A stretch of 64,000 bases of DNA, taken from an uncultured Flavobacteriales bacterium. Its GTDB lineage: Bacteria; Bacteroidota; Bacteroidia; Flavobacteriales_G; Salibacteraceae. The stretch is taken from assembly GCA_913062955.1 (NCBI GenBank), contig CAJXZP010000008.1:1-64000 (forward strand), in the 5' to 3' direction. Every line of letters starts with the position of its first letter. Position 1 is the first letter of the stretch. Positions 44,364-53,078 of the stretch are shown here, one piece after another. The notes beneath the pieces were generated by a model, which worked only from the letters and a program-made list of their open reading frames with translations, was not told where the DNA came from and searched no databases. A program made the translations under genes and the position numbers.

Positions 44364-44741
44364 ATGTCCAAAAAAAACAGTACTATTTCAGACAATACAT
44401 TAGTTGATGCCATTGTTAAGGGAATGCAAGAAAAAAAAGGTTTAACGATCACTATAGTGGACCTTACGGAAGTTATAAATTCATACGCTAATTACTTTAT
44501 TATTTGTTCGGGTACTTCCAATACCAATGTACAAGCAATTGCAAATAGTGTTGAAGAAATCACTTGGGATTTACTGAAAGAGAAGCCAAAACATATTGAA
44601 GGTTATCGAGAAGCAAACTGGATTCTTTTAGACTTTTTTGATACGATGGTTCACGTTTTTCAAGAAGAAGAAAGAGAACATTTCGACTTAGAAAATCTAT
44701 GGGCAGATGGAAAAATCACTCACATTACTGAAATCCAATAA
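44364..44741 (+). CDS. rsfS: Ribosomal silencing factor RsfS
   Basis: The track uses TTG at 44361, but ATG directly follows at 44364 and is preferred, giving 125 residues. DLTEVINSYANYFIICSGTSNTNVQAIA, HIEGYREANWILLDFFDTMVHVF and REHFDLENLWADG are the RsfS (Iojap) signatures. It binds L14 of the 50S subunit and blocks subunit joining during starvation. It is 7 bases upstream of ftsH. Confidence 0.95.
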   Translation: MSKKNSTISDNTLVDAIVKGMQEKKGLTITIVDLTEVINSYANYFIICSGTSNTNVQAIANSVEEITWDLLKEKPKHIEGYREANWILLDFFDTMVHVFQEEEREHFDLENLWADGKITHITEIQ

Positions 44742-44748
44742 TTACTAA

Positions 44749-46836
44749 ATGAGTAAAAATCAACCTAAGCAAAAAAACTCCAACCCCTTTCAAAGTGGTG
44801 GAGCAAAAAAAACACCTACTGGTGGATTTAATTTTTACTGGCTATATGCCATTTTTGCCATTGGATTAATTGGAATCAATTTTTTTAATTGGAATCCTCA
44901 ACCTGAAAACATCAAATATGGGGAATTCAAAGAAATGGTTCAGAAAGGAGAAGTTGAACGATTAGAGATCATCAATTCCGAATTGGGTAAGGTTTACCTT
45001 ACCGAAGAGGCATTAAAAAAAGAAGAACATAGTAAAGAAACTTCTTCCCCTACCGATGAAAATTCATTTTTACCCAAAGGACCTCAGTATGTTTTTAATG
45101 TTCCCCAAGCCGATTTTTTTGGAGAAAACCTAAATCAATGGCAAGAACAATACGGTTTAGAATACGATTACATTAAACAAGAGAATTGGTTTGGTGATAT
45201 ATTAGGTTTTATCCTTCCTATTGCTCTACTGATTGGTTTCTGGTTTTTAATTATGCGTAGAATGGGTGGTGGAGCTGGTGGAGGAAGCCAAATCTTCAAT
45301 ATTGGAAAATCCAAAGCAACATTATTCGATAAAAATGATGCCGTTAAAGTGTCCTTTAAAGATGTTGCTGGTTTATCCGAAGCTAAAGAAGAAGTAAATG
45401 AAATTGTAGACTTCTTAAAACACCCACAAAAATATACTGCCCTAGGAGCGAAAATTCCTCAAGGCGCATTATTGATAGGCCCCCCTGGGACGGGTAAAAC
45501 ATTATTAGCTAAAGCTGTAGCAGGCGAGGCTCATGTGCCATTTTTCTCTCTTTCAGGTTCCGACTTTGTAGAGATGTTTGTTGGAGTAGGAGCATCTCGA
45601 GTTAGAGATTTATTTAAACAAGCTAAAGAAAAAGCACCTTCCATCATTTTCATTGATGAAATAGATGCTATTGGTCGCGCACGTGGTAAAAGCGCGATGC
45701 AAGGCTCAAACGATGAACGTGAAAACACGTTAAACCAACTTCTAACAGAAATGGATGGGTTTGGATCTAATTCTGGCGTAATTATTCTTGCGGCCACCAA
45801 CCGTGCGGATGTTTTAGATTCCGCGTTACTACGTCCCGGACGATTTGATCGTCAAATTCACGTAGATTTACCAGAAATAAACGAACGAAAAGAGATTTTT
45901 CAAGTTCATTTAAAACCATTAAAATTAGTGGAGAACATTGACATTGATTTTTTATCGAGTCAAACCCCAGGATTTTCGGGTGCGGATATCGCCAATCTTT
46001 GTAACGAAGCTGCTTTAATAGCCGCTCGTAAAAAGAAAGCCTCTGTTGATAAACAAGACTTTTTAGATGCTGTGGATCGTATCATCGGTGGATTGGAAAA
46101 GAAAAGCAAAATCATTGCCCCCCACGAGAAAAAAACGATTGCTTTTCATGAAGCGGGTCACGCTACTACTAGCTGGTTATTGGAACATGCATTTCCATTA
46201 GTTAAAGTTACCATTGTACCCAGAGGACGATCTTTAGGTGCTGCATGGTATTTGCCAGAAGAACGTCAAATCACTACCACCGAGCAATTATTAGATGAAA
46301 TGTGCGCCACTCTGGGAGGACGAGCAGCGGAACAAGTTATTTTCGGTAAAATTTCGACAGGCGCTTTAAGTGATCTAGAAAAGGTCACCAAACAAGCGTA
46401 TGCCATGGTGACCTACTACGGATTGGATGAATCGATTGGAAATGTAAGTTATTATGATTCTTCTGGTCAACAAGAATACTCTTTTAATAAGCCGTATAGT
46501 GATAAAACAGCAGAACGAATTGATAAAGCCGTAAGTGATTTAATTGAGCGCATGTATATAAAAACGGTCGCACTTTTAGAAGCTAATAAGGATAAACTTA
46601 CCGCCCTAGCAGAAACTCTTTTAGAAAAAGAGGTGATCTTTAAAGACGATTTAGAAGTCATCTTTGGAAAAAGAACTTTCGAAGGTGATTTGATCAAGGC
46701 TAAAATGATTTTAGAAAGTAAAGAAAAGAGTCCTGCTGCCAAAACTAGGGAAACAAAAACAGCGACCATTAAAGAACCAGAAAAGCCAAAAGCTACGGAG
46801 ACCAAACAGGATAAACAAACGAACGAAGAAAAGTAA
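44749..46836 (+). CDS. ftsH: ATP-dependent zinc metalloprotease FtsH
   Basis: 695 residues. Two transmembrane helices (~27-46 and ~158-177) flank a periplasmic domain. The AAA module has Walker A GPPGTGKT (~247), Walker [12 protein letters not shown] and [23 protein letters not shown]. The M41 protease has HEAGH (~468-472) and the downstream acidic SDLEKVT. The Lys/Glu-rich C-terminal tail (~655-695) is of the usual variable type. It degrades misfolded membrane proteins and short-lived regulators. It is co-transcribed with rsfS. Confidence 0.97.
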   Translation: MSKNQPKQKNSNPFQSGGAKKTPTGGFNFYWLYAIFAIGLIGINFFNWNPQPENIKYGEFKEMVQKGEVERLEIINSELGKVYLTEEALKKEEHSKETSSPTDENSFLPKGPQYVFNVPQADFFGENLNQWQEQYGLEYDYIKQENWFGDILGFILPIALLIGFWFLIMRRMGGGAGGGSQIFNIGKSKATLFDKNDAVKVSFKDVAGLSEAKEEVNEIVDFLKHPQKYTALGAKIPQGALLIGPPGTGKTLLAKAVAGEAHVPFFSLSGSDFVEMFVGVGASRVRDLFKQAKEKAPSIIFIDEIDAIGRARGKSAMQGSNDERENTLNQLLTEMDGFGSNSGVIILAATNRADVLDSALLRPGRFDRQIHVDLPEINERKEIFQVHLKPLKLVENIDIDFLSSQTPGFSGADIANLCNEAALIAARKKKASVDKQDFLDAVDRIIGGLEKKSKIIAPHEKKTIAFHEAGHATTSWLLEHAFPLVKVTIVPRGRSLGAAWYLPEERQITTTEQLLDEMCATLGGRAAEQVIFGKISTGALSDLEKVTKQAYAMVTYYGLDESIGNVSYYDSSGQQEYSFNKPYSDKTAERIDKAVSDLIERMYIKTVALLEANKDKLTALAETLLEKEVIFKDDLEVIFGKRTFEGDLIKAKMILESKEKSPAAKTRETKTATIKEPEKPKATETKQDKQTNEEK

Positions 46837-46909
46837 TATCTAAGTCCTTTATGTTAAGGAACAATTCACCTATTAATTGTAACTTTACTAGGAACAAAAA
46901 ACACATATT

Positions 46910-47134
46910 ATGACTGATTTAGATAAAAATGATTGGGTTAGTATTTTTAAATCAATGGACAAGGTTGATGTCGATTTAAAAAGGTCAAAACTAGAAGCCG
47001 CTGGTATTGAATCGAATACATTCAACCATCAGGATTCTATGCTTACTTCATTAAACAGTACGGATTACTTCGTTTCATTGTATGTACATATAAATGATGA
47101 AGTTAAGGCTATTGATATCATCCAAAATAATTAG
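46910..47134 (+). CDS. DUF2007-like small protein
   Basis: 74 residues: WVSIFKSMDKVDVDLKRSKLEAAGIES ... DYFVSLYVHINDEVKAIDII. This ferredoxin-like pattern with an A-x-x-L-x-x-A-G-I core matches DUF2007 (putative signal-transducing protein). In Bacteroidota it typically lies between ftsH and cdsA, as here. Function unknown. Confidence 0.75.
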   Translation: MTDLDKNDWVSIFKSMDKVDVDLKRSKLEAAGIESNTFNHQDSMLTSLNSTDYFVSLYVHINDEVKAIDIIQNN

Positions 47135-47146
47135 TACTCGTCCGTC

Positions 47147-47962
47147 TTGTTAACTAGAGCAATTTCAGGTTTGGTATTCATCACATTGGTGATTGGATCG
47201 TTATATATTGGGTATTATTCCTCTTTGGTTCTATTTAGCATCATTGCGTTTATAGGCACCCTAGAATATAGTAATTTATCCAAAAAGCAATCCCTACCGT
47301 ACAAATTAACGGGAGCTCTTTTTAGTAGTTCTTTCGTTTTAGGTATTGGATATTTCATTACGGAACCTCACTCCTTTTGGGTGTTTTCTATCTGGATGGT
47401 ATTTGCCGTTGTATTTGTTATTCAACTATTAAGGTCTGGTTCTAAAACTACGCTAACAGATATTTCCGTAACGGTAGCAGGGGCATTCTATTTGGCAGTT
47501 CCTATGATTTCCTTGTTAATTTTAGGAATTATTCCCTCTTTTAGTCCGGTCGCTTTTAATTGGCTGATTCCATTTTCAATTTTCTTGCTAACTTGGACTA
47601 ACGATACCGGAGCCTATCTTTCGGGGAGAACATTTGGCAAGCACAAATTATTTGAACGAATATCACCAAATAAAACTTGGGAAGGGTCCATAGGCGGGGG
47701 GATTCTGACCCTAATAATTTCTTTAGTATTACATCATTTCGTTGGCACATTTAATGCACCAACGTGGATGGTAATAGCTGTGTTAGTGAGTGTTTTTTCG
47801 AATGTAGGAGATCTTATGGAATCCGCATTTAAAAGAAATGCAGAGGTAAAGGATTCGGGTAGTATCATGCCAGGACATGGAGGAATCCTTGATCGTTTTG
47901 ATGCGATCTTATTAACCGCCCCAGTTGTTCTCGCCTACTTACTTTCAGTTATCGATTTATAG
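47147..47962 (+). CDS. cdsA: Phosphatidate cytidylyltransferase
   Basis: 271 residues from a TTG start (MLTRAISGLVFITLVIG), which matches the usual CdsA N-terminus, while no ATG fits. Seven to eight hydrophobic helices. The catalytic half has TWTNDTGAYLSGRTFGKHKLFERISPNKTWEGSIGG and the CDS signature SVFSNVGDLMESAFKRNAEVKDSGSIMPGHGGILDRFD. It makes CDP-diacylglycerol from phosphatidate and CTP at the inner membrane. Psd, a later enzyme of the same pathway, follows. Confidence 0.96.
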   Translation: MLTRAISGLVFITLVIGSLYIGYYSSLVLFSIIAFIGTLEYSNLSKKQSLPYKLTGALFSSSFVLGIGYFITEPHSFWVFSIWMVFAVVFVIQLLRSGSKTTLTDISVTVAGAFYLAVPMISLLILGIIPSFSPVAFNWLIPFSIFLLTWTNDTGAYLSGRTFGKHKLFERISPNKTWEGSIGGGILTLIISLVLHHFVGTFNAPTWMVIAVLVSVFSNVGDLMESAFKRNAEVKDSGSIMPGHGGILDRFDAILLTAPVVLAYLLSVIDL

Positions 47963-47973
47963 TAACAATTAAT

Positions 47974-47981
47974 TACATTTG
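47974..47981 (+). promoter_or_regulatory. -7 box TACATTTG upstream of psd
   Basis: An exact TAnnTTTG, 14 bases before the psd ATG. It may give psd its own promoter in addition to readthrough from cdsA. Confidence 0.4.
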
Positions 47982-47995
47982 CCGAAATTCAAATT

Positions 47996-48649
47996 ATGCG
48001 TTTACACAAAGAAGGAACTATGAGTATCATACTTACAATTATTGTAGGTTCCATACTGGTATATATCGGTTCTCTTTTTTCAGATTACTTTTTTGTACAG
48101 TTAATCCTTGATTTAGGAGCTATCTATATTGTTTGGATGGTCCTCTATTTTTTCAGAAATCCAGACCGTAAGTTTAACGCCATTGAAGGCAATATCTACT
48201 CTCCTGTTGATGGAAAAGTGGTTGCAATCGAACGCGTATTTGTAGATGAGTACTTAAACGAAGAAAGGATTCAAATATCCGTTTTCATGTCTCCATTTAA
48301 CGTTCATATTAACTGGACTCCAATTTCAGGTATCGTAAAATACTTTAAATACCATCCAGGAAAATTCTTGGTAGCATGGCATCCTAAGTCATCTACGCTC
48401 AACGAAAGAACCACCTATGTCGTGGAGAATAAGAATGGGAAAACCATTCTATTCCGACAAATTGCAGGTGCTGTAGCCAGACGTATAGTCCATTACAAAG
48501 AAGAAAAAGACCAAGTAGGTCCATGTGAAGAGTTCGGGTTCATCAAATTTGGTTCGCGTGTGGATCTATTCATTCCCTTAGATTCCAAAGTAACGTGCAA
48601 GATTGATGATAAGGTTCAGGGAAGAAGAAGTGTTTTAGCTGAGTTTTAG
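47996..48649 (+). CDS. psd: Phosphatidylserine decarboxylase proenzyme
   Basis: 217 residues, the short (PSD-A/archaetidylserine-like) class. Two N-terminal transmembrane helices, then SPVDGKVVAIERV, VFMSPFNVHINWTP (HxN motif), and near the C-terminus EEFGFIKFGSRVDLFIP. In this last stretch Gly-Ser (FGS) is the self-cleavage site that creates the pyruvoyl group. It turns phosphatidylserine into phosphatidylethanolamine. Ends 2 bases before the convergent HAD gene. Confidence 0.94.
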   Translation: MRLHKEGTMSIILTIIVGSILVYIGSLFSDYFFVQLILDLGAIYIVWMVLYFFRNPDRKFNAIEGNIYSPVDGKVVAIERVFVDEYLNEERIQISVFMSPFNVHINWTPISGIVKYFKYHPGKFLVAWHPKSSTLNERTTYVVENKNGKTILFRQIAGAVARRIVHYKEEKDQVGPCEEFGFIKFGSRVDLFIPLDSKVTCKIDDKVQGRRSVLAEF

Positions 48650-48651
48650 AT

Positions 48652-49347
48652 TTATAAAAAGTTCAGTAATTCTTTCAATGACTTTACTTCATAGCAAGGA
48701 ATAACCAACTTATCTTCCTCTTCAGGATTAAAAAACACCCCATCCATACCAATTTTCTGGGCCCCTTCAATATCTACCAATTGATTATCCCCAATCATTA
48801 AACTCTCCTCTGGCGTAGCATTGGCTAACTTTAAAGAATATTCAAATATAGCCGGATGTGGTTTTTTTGCTCCCGCTTTTTCGGAAGTAATAACGGCATT
48901 AAAAAATGGATGCAAACCACTTTGGGTCATTTTTATATCCTGAATCTCTTCAAAACCATTGGTAATAATATGCATTTCATACCGGCTATTCAACTCAGAA
49001 AGCACATCAATAGCGCCAGGGAAAAGCGTTGTTTTAACCGGACTATTGTCTACGTAATAATCTGCGATTTCAAGGCTTAACGCAACATCTTTTACCCCTA
49101 CATGATACAAAGACTGTCTGAAGCGTTCGGTTCGAAGGGTCTTCTTACTCATCTTACCATTGCGGTAATCTGCCCACATTCTATGATTATATTTCTCGTA
49201 CACCTCAATAAATAGCCTTTCCGACTCAACTCCTCTATCCTCAAGATTAAAATGCGTATAGATTTCAACTAAAGTATGTCTAGAATTGGTTTTAAAGTCC
49301 CACAAGGTGTGATCCAAATCAAAGAAAATGTGATTGTATTTTTTCAT
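48652..49347 (-). CDS. YjjG-family noncanonical pyrimidine nucleotidase (HAD superfamily)
   Basis: 231 residues. HAD motif I FFDLDHTLWDF (~9-19), motif II HIITNGFEEIQ (Thr/Asn near 118), motif III Lys in SEKAGAKKPHPAIFEY, and motif IV IGDNQLVDIEGAQ. The cap domain and the NGFEEIQ region are typical of YjjG, which dephosphorylates dUMP, dTMP and damaged pyrimidine nucleotides. It is the last gene of the long minus-strand operon that also carries upp, another pyrimidine gene. Confidence 0.88.
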   Translation of the reverse strand: MKKYNHIFFDLDHTLWDFKTNSRHTLVEIYTHFNLEDRGVESERLFIEVYEKYNHRMWADYRNGKMSKKTLRTERFRQSLYHVGVKDVALSLEIADYYVDNSPVKTTLFPGAIDVLSELNSRYEMHIITNGFEEIQDIKMTQSGLHPFFNAVITSEKAGAKKPHPAIFEYSLKLANATPEESLMIGDNQLVDIEGAQKIGMDGVFFNPEEEDKLVIPCYEVKSLKELLNFL

Positions 49348-49361
49348 AATGCGCTCGGTAT

Positions 49362-49835
49362 TTACCCCAAATGAAATATTCTCTTCACCAATTCCACAAT
49401 GGGTGCAATAATTGGTTTAGATAGGAAGGTTAATCCTATGGCGACCGGGATAAGAATAACAGCGAAAACTGCAACTACTTTATTTTTCCCCGGAAAAAAT
49501 TTTGCAATAATTAAGGCTGAAATAGGAATAGAAATAATAGGAGCCAAAGCGGCAATCCCAATAATACCTGTATGTATTTTTACTTTTACAATAGCTCTAG
49601 ACCTATTAGAGAAAATGCTTTTTTTCACTTTATCATTCCCCACCAATTTATCCCACCAACTAAAGATAGCAACTCCAAAATAATAAAACAGAGTGGCTCC
49701 CAACAGACTACCGATATAAGTAATGATAATGGTCTCTAAAATCCCAGTCCCCGCAGCTAGCATAATGCTCGGAGCTATTAAAAGTTTGGTACCCGCTAAA
49801 AATAAAAAAAGCGCTATTCCCGCTATGTGAGTCAT
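49362..49835 (-). CDS. Small integral membrane protein, unknown function
   Basis: 157 residues, about four transmembrane segments (~4-20, 27-60, 85-110, 118-140), with a basic loop (NDKVKKSIFSNRSRAIVKVKIHTG) between the second and third. No motif I can name. It starts 1 base after the upp stop and ends 14 bases before the nucleotidase, so it is part of the operon. Confidence 0.7.
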   Translation of the reverse strand: MTHIAGIALFLFLAGTKLLIAPSIMLAAGTGILETIIITYIGSLLGATLFYYFGVAIFSWWDKLVGNDKVKKSIFSNRSRAIVKVKIHTGIIGIAALAPIISIPISALIIAKFFPGKNKVVAVFAVILIPVAIGLTFLSKPIIAPIVELVKRIFHLG

Positions 49836-49836
49836 A

Positions 49837-50493
49837 TTATTCTTTTTGTCCGTATGCTAAATCACCCGCATCACCTAATCCCGGAATAATATACGATTGC
49901 GCTGTCATTTCTGAATCAATTGCTCCCATCCAAAATGTAGCCTTTGAGCGAACATTCTTGGCCAAATATTGCAACCCTTCAGAGCTCGCAATTATAGCCA
50001 CTATATGAACATGTTCCGGTTGTCCGTATTCCTCAATTAAGGCTTTATATGCCAAAACCATGGATTGTCCAGAGGCTAACATGGGATCACACAGAATTAA
50101 TGTTTTCCCTTTTAGAGTTGGTCCTGACATGTATTCTACTTGTACTTCAAAATCATCAGCTGTCGTGTGCTTTCTATACGCAGATACAAAGGCATTCTCG
50201 GCTTGATCAAAGTAGTTTAATATTCCTTGATGCAAAGGTAACCCGGCTCTTAGTACCGTTGCAATTACAGGATTTCCTTTGGGTACCTCTATATCACAAT
50301 CGCCTAAGGGAGTGGTCACTGTTTCCGTTTCAAAAGAGAGTTTTTTGCTTATTTCATACGCAAAAATCTCTCCTATTCTTTCAATATTCCGCCTAAATCG
50401 CATCGAATCCTTTTGAATCTTAGCACTTCTTATTTCCTTAATAAACTGATTAAAAATGGAGTTCTGTTCTCCTAAGTTGATAAGGTTTTTCAT
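49837..50493 (-). CDS. upp: Uracil phosphoribosyltransferase
   Basis: 218 residues: ATVLRAGLPLHQGILNYF, the PRPP loop LCDPMLASGQSMVLA (~129-143), and the C-terminal GLGDAGDLAYGQKE, all characteristic of Upp. It salvages uracil to UMP. Lies 17 bases downstream of rny. Together with pyrE and the YjjG-like nucleotidase it makes pyrimidine metabolism a repeated theme in this region. Confidence 0.95.
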   Translation of the reverse strand: MKNLINLGEQNSIFNQFIKEIRSAKIQKDSMRFRRNIERIGEIFAYEISKKLSFETETVTTPLGDCDIEVPKGNPVIATVLRAGLPLHQGILNYFDQAENAFVSAYRKHTTADDFEVQVEYMSGPTLKGKTLILCDPMLASGQSMVLAYKALIEEYGQPEHVHIVAIIASSEGLQYLAKNVRSKATFWMGAIDSEMTAQSYIIPGLGDAGDLAYGQKE

Positions 50494-50510
50494 GACGAAA
50501 TATTTATATT

Positions 50511-52052
50511 TTATTTTGCGATATTTACAGCTCTGGTTTCTCTAATTACGGTGACTCTAACTTGACCTGGATACGTCATTTCTGCTTGAATTTTTTGAGA
50601 AATACCGAATGAAATTTCTCCGGCCATTTTATCATCTACTTTTTCAGATTCCACTAATACACGGAGCTCTCTACCCGCTTGAATAGCATACGCCTTAGTA
50701 ACACCTTCATGATTTAGGGCTAGCTCTTCTAAATCCTTTAAACGTTGAATATAGCTTTCAACGACTTCACGTCTGGCTCCTGGACGCGCACCTGAAATAG
50801 CATCACATACTTGTACAATTGGAGACAATAAACTGGTCATTTCAATTTCATCATGGTGAGCACCAATCGCATTAATAACCTCTGGGTGTTCATTGTATTT
50901 CTCGGCTAATTTCATCCCTAAGATTGCATGCGGTACTTCTGGCTCATCTTCCGGCACTTTCCCTATATCGTGTAACAATCCAGCTCGTTTGGCTAACTTG
51001 GCATTCAACCCTAATTCTGCGGCCATAGTGGCACAAAGGTTGGCTACTTCACGGGAGTGTTGTAATAAGTTTTGTCCATAAGAAGAACGATACTTCATTC
51101 TACCTACCATCTTGATTAACTGTGGATGTAAATTATGAATCCCTAAATCAATAGCCGTTCTTCTACCTACTTCTACTATTTCTTCCTCAATATGTTTGGT
51201 TGTTTTTTTAACCACATCTTCAATACGAGCGGGGTGAATTCGACCATCCGTAACCAATTGGTGTAATGATAAGCGTGCAATTTCCCTACGTACCGGATCA
51301 AAACAAGAAAGAATAATAGCTTCTGGAGTATCATCTACTACAATTTCAACTCCAGTAGCGGCTTCAATAGCACGAATATTTCTACCTTCTCGACCAATAA
51401 TTCTACCTTTTACATCATCACTATCAATGTTGAAAACAGAAACAGAATTCTCAATAGCATGTTCTGTTGCCGTACGCTGAATAGATTGAATTACGATTCT
51501 TTGTGCTTCTTTATTCGCATTAATTTTAGCATCTTCAATAATGTCTTGCATTAATCGAGCGGCATTATTTTTGGTATCCCCTTCTAAAACCTCTAAAAGC
51601 TCTTTTTTAGCATCATCGGCTGATAAACCGGCTATGGACTCTAACCGGGATACCGCTGTGCCCAACGATTTCTCTAACTCCACTTGCTTAGACTGGTTAT
51701 GCTTGATTTGCTTTTCCAGCTTACCCGATAATTCTTGACTCGCTTTTTCTGCTTTATTGATTTCACCAAGTTTCGAATTCAATTTCGTTTCCTTGTGCTT
51801 AACACGTTGTTCGGCTTGGTTAATTTTTTGGTTTCTGTTGTTAACGTCTTTTTCATGATCCGACTTTAACTGTAAGAATTTTTCTTTGGCTTCAATAACC
51901 TTTCTTTCTTTAATCACCTTTGCTTCCGCTTTCGCCTCGTCAATGATCGATTTGTTCCCTTTTTCTATGGTCTTTTTGACTAAGAAAAAAATGACACCAC
52001 CCCCTAGGATTAAACCTATGGCGATTCCTGATACAATACTAATAATATCCAT
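50511..52052 (-). CDS. rny: Ribonuclease Y
   Basis: 513 residues. One N-terminal transmembrane helix ([20 protein letters not shown]), a long coiled coil (~35-160), a KH domain ([26 protein letters not shown], ~212-240), and an HD domain with [11 protein letters not shown] (metal ligands His-Asp) near residue 360. It is a membrane-bound endoribonuclease that starts mRNA decay. The 6S RNA lies directly upstream on the same strand. Confidence 0.96.
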   Translation of the reverse strand: MDIISIVSGIAIGLILGGGVIFFLVKKTIEKGNKSIIDEAKAEAKVIKERKVIEAKEKFLQLKSDHEKDVNNRNQKINQAEQRVKHKETKLNSKLGEINKAEKASQELSGKLEKQIKHNQSKQVELEKSLGTAVSRLESIAGLSADDAKKELLEVLEGDTKNNAARLMQDIIEDAKINANKEAQRIVIQSIQRTATEHAIENSVSVFNIDSDDVKGRIIGREGRNIRAIEAATGVEIVVDDTPEAIILSCFDPVRREIARLSLHQLVTDGRIHPARIEDVVKKTTKHIEEEIVEVGRRTAIDLGIHNLHPQLIKMVGRMKYRSSYGQNLLQHSREVANLCATMAAELGLNAKLAKRAGLLHDIGKVPEDEPEVPHAILGMKLAEKYNEHPEVINAIGAHHDEIEMTSLLSPIVQVCDAISGARPGARREVVESYIQRLKDLEELALNHEGVTKAYAIQAGRELRVLVESEKVDDKMAGEISFGISQKIQAEMTYPGQVRVTVIRETRAVNIAK

Positions 52053-52097
52053 TAAATAATTTTTATAGGGACTTCTTCCCTTTTACTAAATAAAAAA

Positions 52098-52300
52098 ACC
52101 TACATCGACTTAGATGCTCGTAAAACCTTGAAAAGTACAAGAGCAGAGACGTCATCTATACATCGCAACCTTCCTCCGTCTTATGCAACGCATAAAATCT
52201 CCTAATAACAAGGATAACCTAGGCCCGGTTTTGATAAGATTAAACATTCTCCTAACGATAAAAATGTTGATTCTACCAAACTTTCTAAATCAATGTAGGT
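52098..52300 (-). ncRNA. ssrS: 6S RNA (6S-Flavo type), between zapA and rny
   Basis: The 301-base spacer between zapA and rny holds a ~203-base transcript candidate whose ends pair perfectly. The 5' arm ACCTACATTGATTTAGA (52300-52284) pairs with the 3' arm TCTAAGTCGATGTAGGT (52114-52098) over 17 positions with two G-U pairs, and is followed by a T7 run on the minus strand. Inside are further inverted repeats, e.g. TTATGC-GTT-GCATAA and AACATT/AATGTT, giving a long rod with a loosely paired centre. 6S RNA has this architecture, and in many bacteria its gene sits right after zapA. It binds RNA polymerase as an open-promoter mimic. Family name assigned from position and shape, not from a covariance search. 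Confidence 0.75.
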
Positions 52301-52353
52301 AATTGATTCCGTTAACGTAAAAAACGCTAACAATTATGTAAAGAACGTTCTAA

Positions 52354-52650
52354 TTATTTCGCATTGCTAAGATACTGATCCAAATCACCTTCAATTTTCT
52401 GAAGTTTATCTGAAACGGCACCTGAGATATTATCAATCTTATGGTCCACCTCTAAGGCTTTATTAGAAAAAAACAAAGCTGTCATAGCCAGCAAATCTTG
52501 TTTATCACTTACCTCGTAAGTATTTCCTAATTGTTTAATATTATCGTTAACCCGTTTGACGGCCAATCTAATCAATTCTTCTTCCTCTCGATCAATAGTT
52601 AAGGGATACACTCTATTGGCAATATTTACATTAATAGATAACTTACCCAT
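52354..52650 (-). CDS. zapA: Cell division protein ZapA
   Basis: 98 residues: LSINVNIANRVYPLTIDREEEELIRLAVKRVNDNI and a C-terminal helix (ATLFFSNKALEVD-type region, then coiled coil). It binds and bundles FtsZ at the division ring. It lies 3 bases after the coiled-coil gene and directly before 6S RNA, as in many bacteria. Confidence 0.92.
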   Translation of the reverse strand: MGKLSINVNIANRVYPLTIDREEEELIRLAVKRVNDNIKQLGNTYEVSDKQDLLAMTALFFSNKALEVDHKIDNISGAVSDKLQKIEGDLDQYLSNAK

Positions 52651-52653
52651 CTC

Positions 52654-52935
52654 CTACTGATTTAATAGCGCAATGCATTTATCAACTTCCCGCACTAATT
52701 CATTTATTTTCAACTTCATTTGTTTCTTCTCTACATCGCTAGAAGCAGATTTTTGAGTAATCCCATCTAGCAGTAGTTTCTGATTCACAGAAGTTAAATC
52801 TTCTTCACCCTTTGATACCTGATCTCTAAGTGACGCATTTTCAGCTTTTAGCATTTCAATTTCAACCAGAGCATTTTGGTGCAAATCTTGTAACCTTTTG
52901 ATTCCAAGATGAATCTTTTCTAATTGTTGTTCCAA
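52654..52935 (-). CDS. Coiled-coil protein upstream of zapA (ZapB-like in form)
   Basis: 93 residues, almost entirely heptad-patterned helix (IKRLQDLHQNALVEIEMLKAENASLRDQVSKGEEDL). No transmembrane segment. Because it precedes zapA by 3 bases it may act in cell division, similar in form to ZapB, but this is inferred from position only. Confidence 0.75.
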   Translation of the reverse strand: MEQQLEKIHLGIKRLQDLHQNALVEIEMLKAENASLRDQVSKGEEDLTSVNQKLLLDGITQKSASSDVEKKQMKLKINELVREVDKCIALLNQ

Positions 52936-52972
52936 AAAAAATCTAATTTATATTTCTTGCCTTGAGCTGTTA

Positions 52973-53003
52973 CAAATTTATACGCCCCGCTTGGATTAAA
53001 CAA
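52973..53003 (-). promoter_or_regulatory. Promoter for the zapA-6S-rny operon
   Basis: On the minus strand TTG (-33 element, 53003-53001), 20 bases, then TAAATTTG (-7, 52980-52973). Both elements fit the Bacteroidota consensus. The first gene starts 37 bases downstream. The best-formed promoter seen in the window. Confidence 0.65.
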
Positions 53004-53065
53004 GTTTTAACCTTGCGTTGTGCAAAGCATTTTCAACAAAAATTAATCTCAGAATAAAGAATCAA

Positions 53066-53073
53066 TATTTTTG
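53066..53073 (+). promoter_or_regulatory. -7 box TATTTTTG, 5 bases before the M23 peptidase ATG
   Basis: An exact TAnnTTTG with a 5-base spacer (tccac) to the ATG at 53079. Same spacing as for pyrE and the DEAD-box helicase, predicting a leaderless message. Confidence 0.5.
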
Positions 53074-53078
53074 TCCAC

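Noticed and set aside
46837-46909. Terminator after ftsH (TCCTT...AAGGA)
   Set aside because: The stem is only about 5-6 bp and no T-run follows, so it is not convincing.
49399-49683. 94-aa plus-strand ORF with hydrophobic, repetitive residues
   Set aside because: Antisense to the minus-strand membrane protein, which fits the operon spacing. The hydrophobicity is a mirror effect.
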